A program made the position numbers and the translations under genes. A DNA stretch of 8,977 nt from Zoogloeaceae bacterium (GTDB lineage Bacteria; Pseudomonadota; Gammaproteobacteria; Burkholderiales; Rhodocyclaceae), in contig JAISPO010000100.1 in NCBI GenBank assembly GCA_031274855.1, positions 1 to 8,977 on the forward strand, written 5' to 3'. The notes under the pieces are model-generated. The model did not search any database. It saw nothing but the letters and a program-made list of their open reading frames with translations, and was not told the origin of the DNA. Below, piece after piece: positions 1 through 5,667 of this stretch. Numbering within the stretch: the stretch's first letter is position 1; every line of letters begins with the position of its first letter.

Positions 1-37
1 CGCCATGTTCGTTCACGCGACCGCGCACCCTATGACA

Positions 38-154
38 TGCACGCAGGACATCGGCCACTGTGAGGAATGATCCGAAGGCCGCGATTCTATCATCTTCGCC
101 TGCCCGTTCCTGAGCGTACACATACGCTTTGAAGCCCGCTCCTTCAAGGGGAAA
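38..154 (-). pseudogene. Displaced 3' fragment of folC (diverged second copy of the gene's tail)
   Basis: Read on the minus strand, this stretch encodes 39 residues that align without gaps to residues 379-417 of the intact FolC encoded at 924-2177. By hand I count 22 of 39 identical residues, including the block FGSFLTVADVL, plus FPL, AY and DRI at matching spacing. At DNA level 38-121 matches 927-1010 at about 80%; 122-154 falls to about 50%. Within the identical block the base differences are synonymous (for example TCA/TCC, ACA/ACC, GCC/GCT), so the copies diverged while under coding selection. The frame has a TAG at 173-175 just upstream and no start codon for a whole protein, so this is a remnant. 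It has no stop at the place where folC ends (TGT instead of TGA) and stays open to the window edge. It is separated from folC by the toxin-antitoxin module. It could be the original folC end displaced by an insertion, or a foreign tail. Confidence 0.82.
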
Positions 155-181
155 CCCTCCGAATTCTCCCTCCTATACCCC

Positions 182-209
182 TTGACTATTTTCGCTTATG
201 AGCGAAAAT
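182..209 (+). promoter_or_regulatory. Probable sigma70-type promoter of the toxin-antitoxin operon
   Basis: TTGACT at 182-187 matches the -35 consensus at five of six positions. GAAAAT at 204-209, 16 bases downstream, is a weaker -10 candidate with the key A and final T. The expected transcription start falls at about 215, on or beside the toxin ATG, so the mRNA would be leaderless or nearly so. A second TATACC at 174-179 lacks a convincing -35 partner. Assignment is by inspection only. Confidence 0.6.
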
Positions 210-210
210 A
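187..210. promoter_or_regulatory. Perfect 10-bp inverted repeat, likely antitoxin operator
   Basis: TATTTTCGCT (187-196) and AGCGAAAATA (201-210) are exact reverse complements separated by TATG. The repeat fills the space between the -35 and -10 boxes and ends four bases before the toxin start codon. Helix-turn-helix antitoxins of RelE/HigB-type modules normally repress their own operon by binding palindromes in this position, so the antitoxin encoded at 547-858 (alone or bound to toxin) is the natural candidate ligand. The palindrome is observed; its ligand is inferred. Confidence 0.72.
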
Positions 211-214
211 TGAC

Positions 215-523
215 ATGTTCGAGATCAAGCATTACCTCACCGAAAGCGGCCATGACGTGTTCGCGGACTGGCGCGACACGGTGAAAGACGGCAAGGCGAA
301 GATTGCCATTGACCGGCGCATTTACCGCGCCGAGCTTGGCAATTTCGGCGACCATAAGTCGTGCAGAGATGGCGTGTGGGAGCTTCGTATCGACGTAGGG
401 CCGGGCTACCGTATTTATTACGCGCTGGCTGGACAGACGATGGTCTTGCTGCTTTGCGGCGGCACCAAACCTTTACAGCAAGCCGATATATCGAAAGCGT
501 GCGAGTACTGGCAGGACTGGTAG
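215..523 (+). CDS. Toxin of an HI1419/HI1420-type toxin-antitoxin module (RelE/HigB superfamily, phage Gp49-like)
   Basis: This 102-residue basic protein matches the addiction-module killer family typified by HI1419 (TIGR02683, related to PF05973). Family hallmarks visible are W19, GNFGDHK at 42-48, GVWELRIDVGPGYRIYY at 53-69 and the LLLCGGTKPLQQADI block at 78-92. Relatives in the RelE/HigB superfamily cleave mRNA at the ribosome; that activity is inferred here from family. I chose the ATG at 215 because the protein then has the usual family length and starts just after the operator. A TTG at 182 in the same frame lies inside the -35 box and is unlikely. There is no clear Shine-Dalgarno sequence, consistent with a leaderless message. 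The antitoxin gene follows 23 bases after the stop, in the toxin-first order usual for this family. All hallmarks are present, so it looks intact. Confidence 0.9.
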   Translation: MFEIKHYLTESGHDVFADWRDTVKDGKAKIAIDRRIYRAELGNFGDHKSCRDGVWELRIDVGPGYRIYYALAGQTMVLLLCGGTKPLQQADISKACEYWQDW

Positions 524-533
524 GACAGGAAAC

Positions 534-539
534 AGGAGA
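534..539 (+). promoter_or_regulatory. Shine-Dalgarno sequence fixing the antitoxin start
   Basis: AGGAGA lies 7 bases before the ATG at 547, in the short gap between toxin and antitoxin. It decides for the 103-residue product over a longer open frame that begins inside the toxin gene. The toxin itself lacks such a site, so the antitoxin is probably translated more strongly from the shared mRNA. Confidence 0.8.
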
Positions 540-546
540 AAGCGTA

Positions 547-858
547 ATGAGAGATCGACCCCATGACGACGCGATGGCCGAGGTTTTTCGCAAGGACCCG
601 GCCTATGCGGTCACACTGCTCAATGACATCCTTGAGGACGGCGATCAAGGCGAACTTCTGATCGCGCTACGCCAGATGACAAAAGCCTTCGGCGGCATAT
701 CCAGAGTGGCCGAGCAAGCGCAACTCAACGGTACCCACATCTACCGCACACTGTCCGCCGACGGCAATCCGGAAATTCGCAGCCTGACGGCCATCCTCAA
801 GGCAATGGGGCTGCGCCTCGCGGTGCAGCCAATCCAGATGCCGGTTGCGCACGCTTAA
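547..858 (+). CDS. Antitoxin of the HI1419/HI1420-type module (helix-turn-helix DNA-binding protein)
   Basis: The 103-residue product matches the addiction-module antidote family typified by HI1420 (TIGR02684, COG3636). The N-terminal part carries the family pattern DPAYAVTLLNDILEDGD (about 17-33) and LLIALRQMTKAFGG (37-50). A helix-turn-helix follows at about 51-70 (ISRVAEQAQL then IYRTLS), then the closing ADGNPEIRSLTAILKAMGLRL pattern up to residue 91. Such antitoxins bind and neutralise the adjacent toxin and repress their shared promoter; the palindrome at 187-210 is the obvious operator. The start at ATG 547 is supported by AGGAGA at 534-539. The same frame is open upstream into the toxin gene, but those residues have no family resemblance. 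The gene ends 65 bases before the convergent folC stop, with hairpins between. Identity as an HI1420-like antitoxin is firm; partner specificity is inferred from adjacency. Confidence 0.9.
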   Translation: MRDRPHDDAMAEVFRKDPAYAVTLLNDILEDGDQGELLIALRQMTKAFGGISRVAEQAQLNGTHIYRTLSADGNPEIRSLTAILKAMGLRLAVQPIQMPVAHA

Positions 859-874
859 CCCCCTGCAAACCCCC

Positions 875-905
875 GCCCTTCGGGCACCCCCTTTGGGAAA
901 GGGGG
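875..905. terminator. Tandem hairpins between convergent antitoxin and folC genes
   Basis: Two stem-loops occupy the 65-base gap between the antitoxin stop and the folC stop. GCCC-TTC-GGGC lies at 875-885, and CCCCCTTT-GGG-AAAGGGGG, a perfect 8-bp stem, at 887-905. The position between convergent genes suggests a bidirectional terminator or 3'-end protector. Neither strand shows a proper run of T after the stem, so rho-independent termination is not certain. The element may also be a dispersed intergenic repeat of the genome. Confidence 0.5.
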
Positions 906-923
906 CTGTTGAACTGTACTTCG

Positions 924-2177
924 TCATGCACTCAGGACATCAGCCACGGTGAGGAAGGATCCGAAGACGACGATTCTGTCATTTTCGCTTACCTGTTTTC
1001 GAGCGTGCGCATAGGCAGCGGCGGCATCGGCGAAGAGCGGGAACGGGCCGGGGATGCCGGAGGCGGCAAGGGCCGCGGCCAGTTCCGCAGCGGTGGCGGC
1101 ACGCGGGCCGGACAGCGTTGCCGGTAGCCAGTAGTCGATACGTCCGCGTAGCGCGGCGATCACACCGGCGATGTCTTTGTCGCGCATCATGCCGAACACA
1201 GCCCAGGTTTGGGGGTGGAAGGCCATGCTGCCGAGATTGTCGGCCAGCACCTGCGCGGCCTGCGGGTTGTGCGCCACGTCGAGGACGACGGTTGGGCGGC
1301 CGGGCAGCACTTGAAAGCGGCCTGTCAGTTCAACTTCGGCCAAGCCGCGACGGATGTCCTGCATCGCCACCGGCAGACACTCGCGCAAGGCGTCGAGCGC
1401 CGCTAACGCGCAGGAGGCGTTGCCGAGTTGGCGTTGTCCGCGCAAGGCGGGCAGCGCCAAACCGCTGCGCTGGCCGCCGCGCCCGTGAAACTGCCATTGG
1501 CCTTCCTGCTGCCGGTAGCCGAAATCCCTGCCGAGGATTTGCAAATCCGCGCCGATGGCGGCGGCGTGTTCCAGCAGGCGGCGCGGTGGGTTGGCGTCGC
1601 CGCAGATGGCCGGTCGAGCGGCGCGGAAAATTCCGGCTTTCTCGAAGCCGATGTCCTCGCGCGTCGATCCGAGAAAATCCATGTGGTCGAGGGCAACGCT
1701 GGTGACGATTGCCGCGTCCGGCTCGTAGATATTGGTGGCATCAAGCCGCCCGCCGAGGCCCACTTCGAGAATGATGGCGTCGAGCGGCTCTGCCGCGAAT
1801 ACTTCCCAGGCGCAGAGCGTGCCGTATTCGAAGTAAGTCAGCGGTGTGCCGCCGCTGGCGGTTCTGGCCTGTTCGACCCGCTCGAAGCCCCGGCAAAGCG
1901 CCGCGCCGGAGACGGGCCGGCCATCAATGCGCACACGCTCGTTGTAGTCGAGAATGTGCGGCGAGGTATAGAGGCCGACGCGATAGCCCGCCGAGAGCAG
2001 GATGCGTTCCAGCATGGCGCAAGTGGAGCCTTTGCCGTTGGTGCCGCCGACGGTAATCAGCGGGCAGACCGCGCGTTGCCCCAGCGCCTCGGCAACGCGG
2101 TTAACGCGCTCCAGCCCAAGGGCGATCGGCTGACCATGCTGACGCTCAATGAACGCCAGCCACTGCGCCAGCGTCAT
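924..2177 (-). CDS. folC: Bifunctional dihydrofolate synthase / folylpolyglutamate synthase
   Basis: The 417-residue protein adds glutamate to dihydropteroate (making dihydrofolate) and to reduced folates in the cytoplasm, using ATP. It is a Mur-ligase-family enzyme of normal length. Visible motifs are the P-loop GGTNGKGS (44-51), YTSPH (70-74), EVGLGGRLDATN (138-149), LDHMDFLG (163-170), EKAGI (179-183, whose lysine is the carbamylated, metal-site residue in the family) and LDVAHNP (299-305) in the C-terminal domain. The ATG at 2177 shares its A with the accD stop (TGATG) and lacks its own Shine-Dalgarno site, so translation probably depends on accD. It is the last gene of the minus-strand chain and converges on the toxin-antitoxin module. 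The last 39 codons are matched by a diverged copy at 38-154, so this tail may be a replacement; the protein nevertheless looks complete. SPOR/cvpA/purF genes that often follow folC are not seen. Confidence 0.96.
   Translation of the reverse strand: MTLAQWLAFIERQHGQPIALGLERVNRVAEALGQRAVCPLITVGGTNGKGSTCAMLERILLSAGYRVGLYTSPHILDYNERVRIDGRPVSGAALCRGFERVEQARTASGGTPLTYFEYGTLCAWEVFAAEPLDAIILEVGLGGRLDATNIYEPDAAIVTSVALDHMDFLGSTREDIGFEKAGIFRAARPAICGDANPPRRLLEHAAAIGADLQILGRDFGYRQQEGQWQFHGRGGQRSGLALPALRGQRQLGNASCALAALDALRECLPVAMQDIRRGLAEVELTGRFQVLPGRPTVVLDVAHNPQAAQVLADNLGSMAFHPQTWAVFGMMRDKDIAGVIAALRGRIDYWLPATLSGPRAATAAELAAALAASGIPGPFPLFADAAAAYAHARKQVSENDRIVVFGSFLTVADVLSA
927..1010 (-). repeat. folC 3'-end copy of a diverged direct repeat flanking the toxin-antitoxin module
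   Basis: This segment, the last 28 sense codons of folC, is repeated in the same orientation at 38-121 with about 80% identity (17 mismatches in 84 bases by hand count, no gaps). Identity ends at the stop codon: the bases beyond 924 and before 35 are unrelated. The two copies bracket the whole toxin-antitoxin module, like the ends of an insertion at the 3' end of folC, but the longest exact match is only about 9 bases. Confidence 0.75.
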
Positions 2178-3040
2178 CAGTGCGGGGCCGGAACCCGGAT
2201 CAGCATTGTCATCACGGCGGCCAGTTTGTCGCGCAACTGGCGTCGGTCGACGATCATGTCAATCGCGCCTTTTTCCAGCAGGAACTCAGCGCGCTGAAAA
2301 CCTTCGGGCAATTTTTCGCGGACGGTCTGCTCGATCACGCGCGGACCGGCGAAGCCGATCAACGCGCCCGGCTCGGCAATGACGACATCGCCGACGAAGG
2401 CGAAACTAGCCGATACGCCGCCCATCGTCGGATCGGTCAGCACGGTGATGAAGGGCAGCTTGTGCGCGGCCAGTTGCGTCACGGCCGCAGTCGTCTTGGC
2501 CATTTGCATCAGGGAGAACAGGCCTTCCTGCAGCCGCGCCCCGCCGCTGGCGGTGATGCAGACGAACGGCGTCTGGGTTTCGATGGCGGCCTGCACACCG
2601 CGCACGAATTTTTCGCCGACCACGGATCCCATCGAGCCGCCCATGAACTCGAACTCGAAGCAGGCGACCACCACGGGGACGGTTTTGATCGCGCCCTGCA
2701 TGACAATCAGCGCGTCGGCCTCGCCGGTATCTTCATTGGCCGCGGTCAGACGGGCCGGATAGCGGCGGCTGTCCTTGAACTTGAGCGGGTCGATCGGCAC
2801 AACCTCGGCGCCGATTTCGAACTGGCCTTCGGCGTCGAGCAGCAAATCGAGCCGCGCGCGGGCGCGCAGCCGGTTGTGATGGCTGCACTTGGGGCAAACG
2901 CTCTGGTTGCTTTCCAGATCGGTGGCGTACAGCACCGCCTCGCAGGAGGGACACTTGACCCACAGGCCCTCCGGCATGGTCTTGCGCGCGCCTTCGCTGC
3001 GCTTGATTTTCGGCGGCAACAGTTTTTGCAACCAGCTCAT
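2177..3040 (-). CDS. accD: Acetyl-CoA carboxylase carboxyltransferase subunit beta
   Basis: The 287-residue protein is the beta half of the carboxyltransferase that moves the carboxyl group from carboxybiotin to acetyl-CoA, giving malonyl-CoA for fatty-acid synthesis; it works with AccA, which is not in this window. The N-terminal zinc finger is intact, with cysteines at 30, 33, 49 and 52. The crotonase-type fold that follows carries FMGGSMGSVVGEK and ASGGARLQEG, which form the oxyanion and CoA-binding region, and DPTMGGVSASFA. The start at 3040 is certain: AAGGAG lies 7 bases upstream, and the ATG overlaps the trpA stop by four bases (ATGA). The stop shares one base with the folC start (TGATG). 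In other bacteria the zinc finger binds accD/accA mRNA and represses translation, so product feedback is possible, but nothing here shows it directly. Confidence 0.97.
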   Translation of the reverse strand: MSWLQKLLPPKIKRSEGARKTMPEGLWVKCPSCEAVLYATDLESNQSVCPKCSHHNRLRARARLDLLLDAEGQFEIGAEVVPIDPLKFKDSRRYPARLTAANEDTGEADALIVMQGAIKTVPVVVACFEFEFMGGSMGSVVGEKFVRGVQAAIETQTPFVCITASGGARLQEGLFSLMQMAKTTAAVTQLAAHKLPFITVLTDPTMGGVSASFAFVGDVVIAEPGALIGFAGPRVIEQTVREKLPEGFQRAEFLLEKGAIDMIVDRRQLRDKLAAVMTMLIRVPAPH

Positions 3041-3846
3041 GATTTCACTCCTTCATCCATCGCCTTGCGGATACCCGCCAGCAACGCAGTGACGCGCTGC
3101 GGCGCTTGACCCGAAGGCGCTTGCTCAATTTCTTCGATAATGCGGCTGCCGATCACAACCGCGTCCGCCACTGCCGCCACCCGCGCCGCGCTGACGCCAT
3201 CACGGATGCCGAAGCCGACGCCAACGGGCATACCGATCTTTTGCCGAATCGCCGGAATGCGCCGGCTCACCTCGTCCAGATCGAGATTGCTCGCGCCTGT
3301 GACGCCCTTCAGCGCAACATAGTAGATGTAACCGCTACCGGCCTGGGCAACTTCGGCGCAACGTTTTTCCGTCGAAGTGGGGGCCAGCAGAAAAATGGGA
3401 TCGAGCGCGTGCCGCTTGAGCAGCGCGGTGAATTCACCGCATTGTTCGGGCGGGTAATCGACCACCAGAACGCCATCGACGCCCGCCGCAGCAGCAGCCG
3501 CGGCAAACTCGGCTATGCCGAATGCTTCAATGGGATTGGCATAGCCCATCAGCACCAGCGGCGTCGCCGCGTCTTCCTTGCGGAACTGGGCCGCCAGCGC
3601 CAGCACAGTACGCAGGCTCATGCCGTAAGACAGGGCGCGCTCGGAAGCGCGTTGAATCGTGGGGCCGTCGGCCATCGGGTCGGAAAACGGCACACCCAGC
3701 TCAATGATGTCCGCGCCGCCCGCGACCAGAGCGCGCATCAGCGGCAAAGTCGCGCCCGGTTCGGGATCGCCCGCTGTAATGAAGGGAATGAGCGCCTTGC
3801 GCCCTTGGGCCTTCAGCCGCGCAAAAGTGGCCGGTATGCGCGACAT
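3037..3846 (-). CDS. trpA: Tryptophan synthase alpha subunit
   Basis: The 269-residue TIM-barrel protein splits indole-3-glycerol phosphate into indole and glyceraldehyde 3-phosphate, passing indole through a tunnel to TrpB in the alpha2-beta2 complex. Motifs are PFITAGDP (21-28), then IELGVPFSDPMADGP, which contains the two catalytic acids E49 and D60 at the same numbers as in the enterobacterial enzyme. Further on are GVTGASNLD, GVGFGIRD and VIGSRIIE, the phosphate-binding loops near the C-terminus. Length is typical. The start codon shares one base with the trpB stop (TGATG), and its own stop overlaps the accD start (ATGA). With trpF and trpB it makes the trpFBA cluster; trpEGDC are not in the window, consistent with a split trp pathway. 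No attenuator or leader peptide is visible. Confidence 0.97.
   Translation of the reverse strand: MSRIPATFARLKAQGRKALIPFITAGDPEPGATLPLMRALVAGGADIIELGVPFSDPMADGPTIQRASERALSYGMSLRTVLALAAQFRKEDAATPLVLMGYANPIEAFGIAEFAAAAAAAGVDGVLVVDYPPEQCGEFTALLKRHALDPIFLLAPTSTEKRCAEVAQAGSGYIYYVALKGVTGASNLDLDEVSRRIPAIRQKIGMPVGVGFGIRDGVSAARVAAVADAVVIGSRIIEEIEQAPSGQAPQRVTALLAGIRKAMDEGVKS
3048..3053 (-). promoter_or_regulatory. Shine-Dalgarno sequence of accD inside the trpA coding sequence
   Basis: On the minus strand AAGGAG lies 7 bases before the accD ATG and overlaps the last codons of trpA. It is the only strong ribosome binding site at a junction in the overlapping chain, so accD may be translated independently of, or more strongly than, its neighbours. 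Confidence 0.75.
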
Positions 3847-5057
3847 CAGAATTGGATCCCCGATTTTTCCGCCACGGTGTGCATGTCCTTGTCGCCACGC
3901 CCGGAAAGGTTCACCAGCAGAACTTTATCCTCAGCCAGCGTTGGGGCGAGTTTGGCGGCATGGGCCAGCGCATGGCTCGATTCCAGCGCGGGGATGATGC
4001 CTTCGTATTTGCAAAGATCGTGAAAGGCGCGTAAAGCCTCGTCGTCGGTGATGGCGACATACTCGGCCCGCCCCGAATCCTTGAGCCAAGCATGTTCGGG
4101 GCCAACGCCGGGGTAGTCGAGACCGGCGGAAATCGAATGCGTCTCGATGATCTGGCCGTTCGCGTCTTGCAGCAGGTAAGTTCGATTGCCATGCAGCACG
4201 CCCACGCGGCCCGCGGCCAGCGAAGCCGCGTGCTTTCCGGTTTCGATACCATAACCGGCGGCTTCGACGCCGATCAGGCGGACATCCGCGTGCGGCAGAT
4301 AGGGATGGAAAATACCCATCGCATTGGAGCCGCCGCCGACGCAGGCAATCACCGCATCGGGCTGGCGACCGGCGAGTTCGGGCATTTGCGTCAGGCATTC
4401 CTCGCCGATGATCTTCTGAAAATCGCGCACCATCATGGGGTACGGGTGCGGGCCGGCCACTGTGCCGATGATGTAGAAAGTGTTGCCGACGTTGGTGACC
4501 CAATCGCGCATGGCTTCGTTGAGCGCATCCTTGAGCGTTTTGGAGCCGGACTCAACAGGCACGACTTTCGCGCCCAAGAGCTTCATGCGATAGACATTGG
4601 CCGCTTGGCGCTCGATGTCCTCGGAACCCATGTAGACCACGCACTCCATCCCGTAGCGGGCCGCGACTGTGGCGCTGGCGACGCCATGCTGGCCCGCGCC
4701 GGTTTCGGCAATTACGCGCGGCTTGCCCATGCGCCGCGCCAACAGCGCCTGACCGATGCAGTTGTTAACTTTGTGCGCGCCCGTGTGGTTCAAATCCTCG
4801 CGCTTGAGATAGATTTGCGCGCCGCCCAAGACTTCCGACCAGCGTTTGGCGTGGTAAATCGGGCTGGGGCGGCCAACGTAATGCTTGAGTTCGTATTCGT
4901 ATTCGGCGCGGAAAACCGGATCGGATCGGGCCGCCTCATAGGCCAGGCGCAATTCCTCAATGGCGGAAATCAGGGTTTCAGCGGCAAAAATACCGCCAAA
5001 CTTACCGAAATATCCTCTATCGTCTGGTAACTCGCGTGAATTATCTGGTATCTGCAT
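3846..5057 (-). CDS. trpB: Tryptophan synthase beta subunit
   Basis: The 403-residue PLP enzyme condenses indole with L-serine to give tryptophan, as partner of TrpA. It is of the standard TrpB1 type. Motifs are DDRGYFGKFGG near the N-terminus, LKREDLNHTGAHKVNN with the PLP-binding lysine K96, ETGAGQHG with the catalytic glutamate E118, GGGSNAMG (241-248) holding the cofactor phosphate, GLDYPGVGPEH, and LSGRGDKD near the C-terminus. The ATG at 5057 makes a 17-base overlap with the end of trpF. It has no strong Shine-Dalgarno sequence, but no other start upstream of the conserved N-terminal block fits better. The stop shares one base with the trpA start, which helps equal production of the two subunits. 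Everything needed for catalysis is present. Confidence 0.97.
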   Translation of the reverse strand: MQIPDNSRELPDDRGYFGKFGGIFAAETLISAIEELRLAYEAARSDPVFRAEYEYELKHYVGRPSPIYHAKRWSEVLGGAQIYLKREDLNHTGAHKVNNCIGQALLARRMGKPRVIAETGAGQHGVASATVAARYGMECVVYMGSEDIERQAANVYRMKLLGAKVVPVESGSKTLKDALNEAMRDWVTNVGNTFYIIGTVAGPHPYPMMVRDFQKIIGEECLTQMPELAGRQPDAVIACVGGGSNAMGIFHPYLPHADVRLIGVEAAGYGIETGKHAASLAAGRVGVLHGNRTYLLQDANGQIIETHSISAGLDYPGVGPEHAWLKDSGRAEYVAITDDEALRAFHDLCKYEGIIPALESSHALAHAAKLAPTLAEDKVLLVNLSGRGDKDMHTVAEKSGIQF

Positions 5058-5667
5058 TCTTTACTGCCGCGACAAAGGCGGCGATTTTGCCGGCATCCTT
5101 AATGCCTTTGGACAACTCGACCCCACTGCTGACATCCACCGCCCAAGGCCTTAGCTTGCGGATGGCGGCACCGACATTTTCCGAATCCAAGCCACCGGCT
5201 AAAAGTATCGGCAGGGGCAAATTTTCAGGTACCAGCGACCAGTCAAAGGCCCGACCGCCGCCCCCATAGCCTTCGACATGAGTATCCAGCAACAAACCTT
5301 GGGCAGAAGCGTAAGCGCGGGCGAATTCTACCAGATCAAATCCGGGCTTCATCCGCGCTGTCTTGATATAAGGACGCCCGAACTGGCGGCAGAATTCCGG
5401 CGTTTCCTCGCCATGAAACTGAAGCAAATCGACCGGCGCAAGGGCCAGCGTTTGCCGCACGAAGGCGGGATCGGGATTGACGAACAGGCCGACGCTGGTT
5501 ACGAAGGGAGGCATCCGCTGAAGCAAAGCCACCGCCCGCTCCGCCGCCAGAAAGCGCGGGCTTTCGGGATAGAACACGAAACCGGCCGCGTCTGCCCCCG
5601 CCGCGACGGCGGCAGCCAAATCCTGATCCCGGGTGATGCCGCAAATTTTGACGCGGGTTCTGCTCAT
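5041..5667 (-). CDS. trpF: Phosphoribosylanthranilate isomerase
   Basis: The 208-residue TIM-barrel enzyme performs the Amadori rearrangement of N-(5-phosphoribosyl)anthranilate, the third step of tryptophan synthesis. It begins with RVKICGITR, where C9 is the catalytic base. The catalytic aspartate is D128 in LLLDTHVEGYGGGGRAFDW. Phosphate-binding ILLAGGLDSENV and VDVSSGVE follow, both family signatures. I start it at 5667 rather than at an in-frame ATG at 5727: the first 20 residues of the longer form lie within truA and resemble nothing in the family, while the ATG at 5667 overlaps the truA stop as ATGA. No Shine-Dalgarno site is seen, so translation is probably coupled to truA. It is monofunctional, not fused to TrpC. 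The end overlaps trpB by 17 bases. Confidence 0.96.
   Translation of the reverse strand: MSRTRVKICGITRDQDLAAAVAAGADAAGFVFYPESPRFLAAERAVALLQRMPPFVTSVGLFVNPDPAFVRQTLALAPVDLLQFHGEETPEFCRQFGRPYIKTARMKPGFDLVEFARAYASAQGLLLDTHVEGYGGGGRAFDWSLVPENLPLPILLAGGLDSENVGAAIRKLRPWAVDVSSGVELSKGIKDAGKIAAFVAAVKNADTR

Noticed and set aside
1..6. Possible minus-strand ATG (4-6) of a next gene after the folC remnant
   Set aside because: Only two codons lie in the window and the same bases are inside the open folC-remnant frame, so nothing can be claimed.
361..546. Upstream extension of the antitoxin frame into the toxin gene
   Set aside because: The extra residues overlap the toxin in another frame and do not resemble the antitoxin family; AGGAGA at 534-539 points to the ATG at 547.
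237..593. Minus-strand open frame opposite the toxin
   Set aside because: Arg/Ser-rich shadow translation with no ribosome binding site; the plus-strand toxin family match explains the region.
1428..2297. Plus-strand open frame opposite folC and the end of accD
   Set aside because: It crosses two conserved minus-strand genes and has no recognisable domain; a coding shadow.
2180..3109. Long plus-strand open frame opposite accD
   Set aside because: It is antisense to a gene with intact zinc-finger and carboxyltransferase motifs. High GC content opens such frames by chance, and the translated product has no recognisable motif.
4092..5030. Long plus-strand open frame opposite trpB
   Set aside because: Same cause: it mirrors trpB codons, has no ribosome binding site and no family features.
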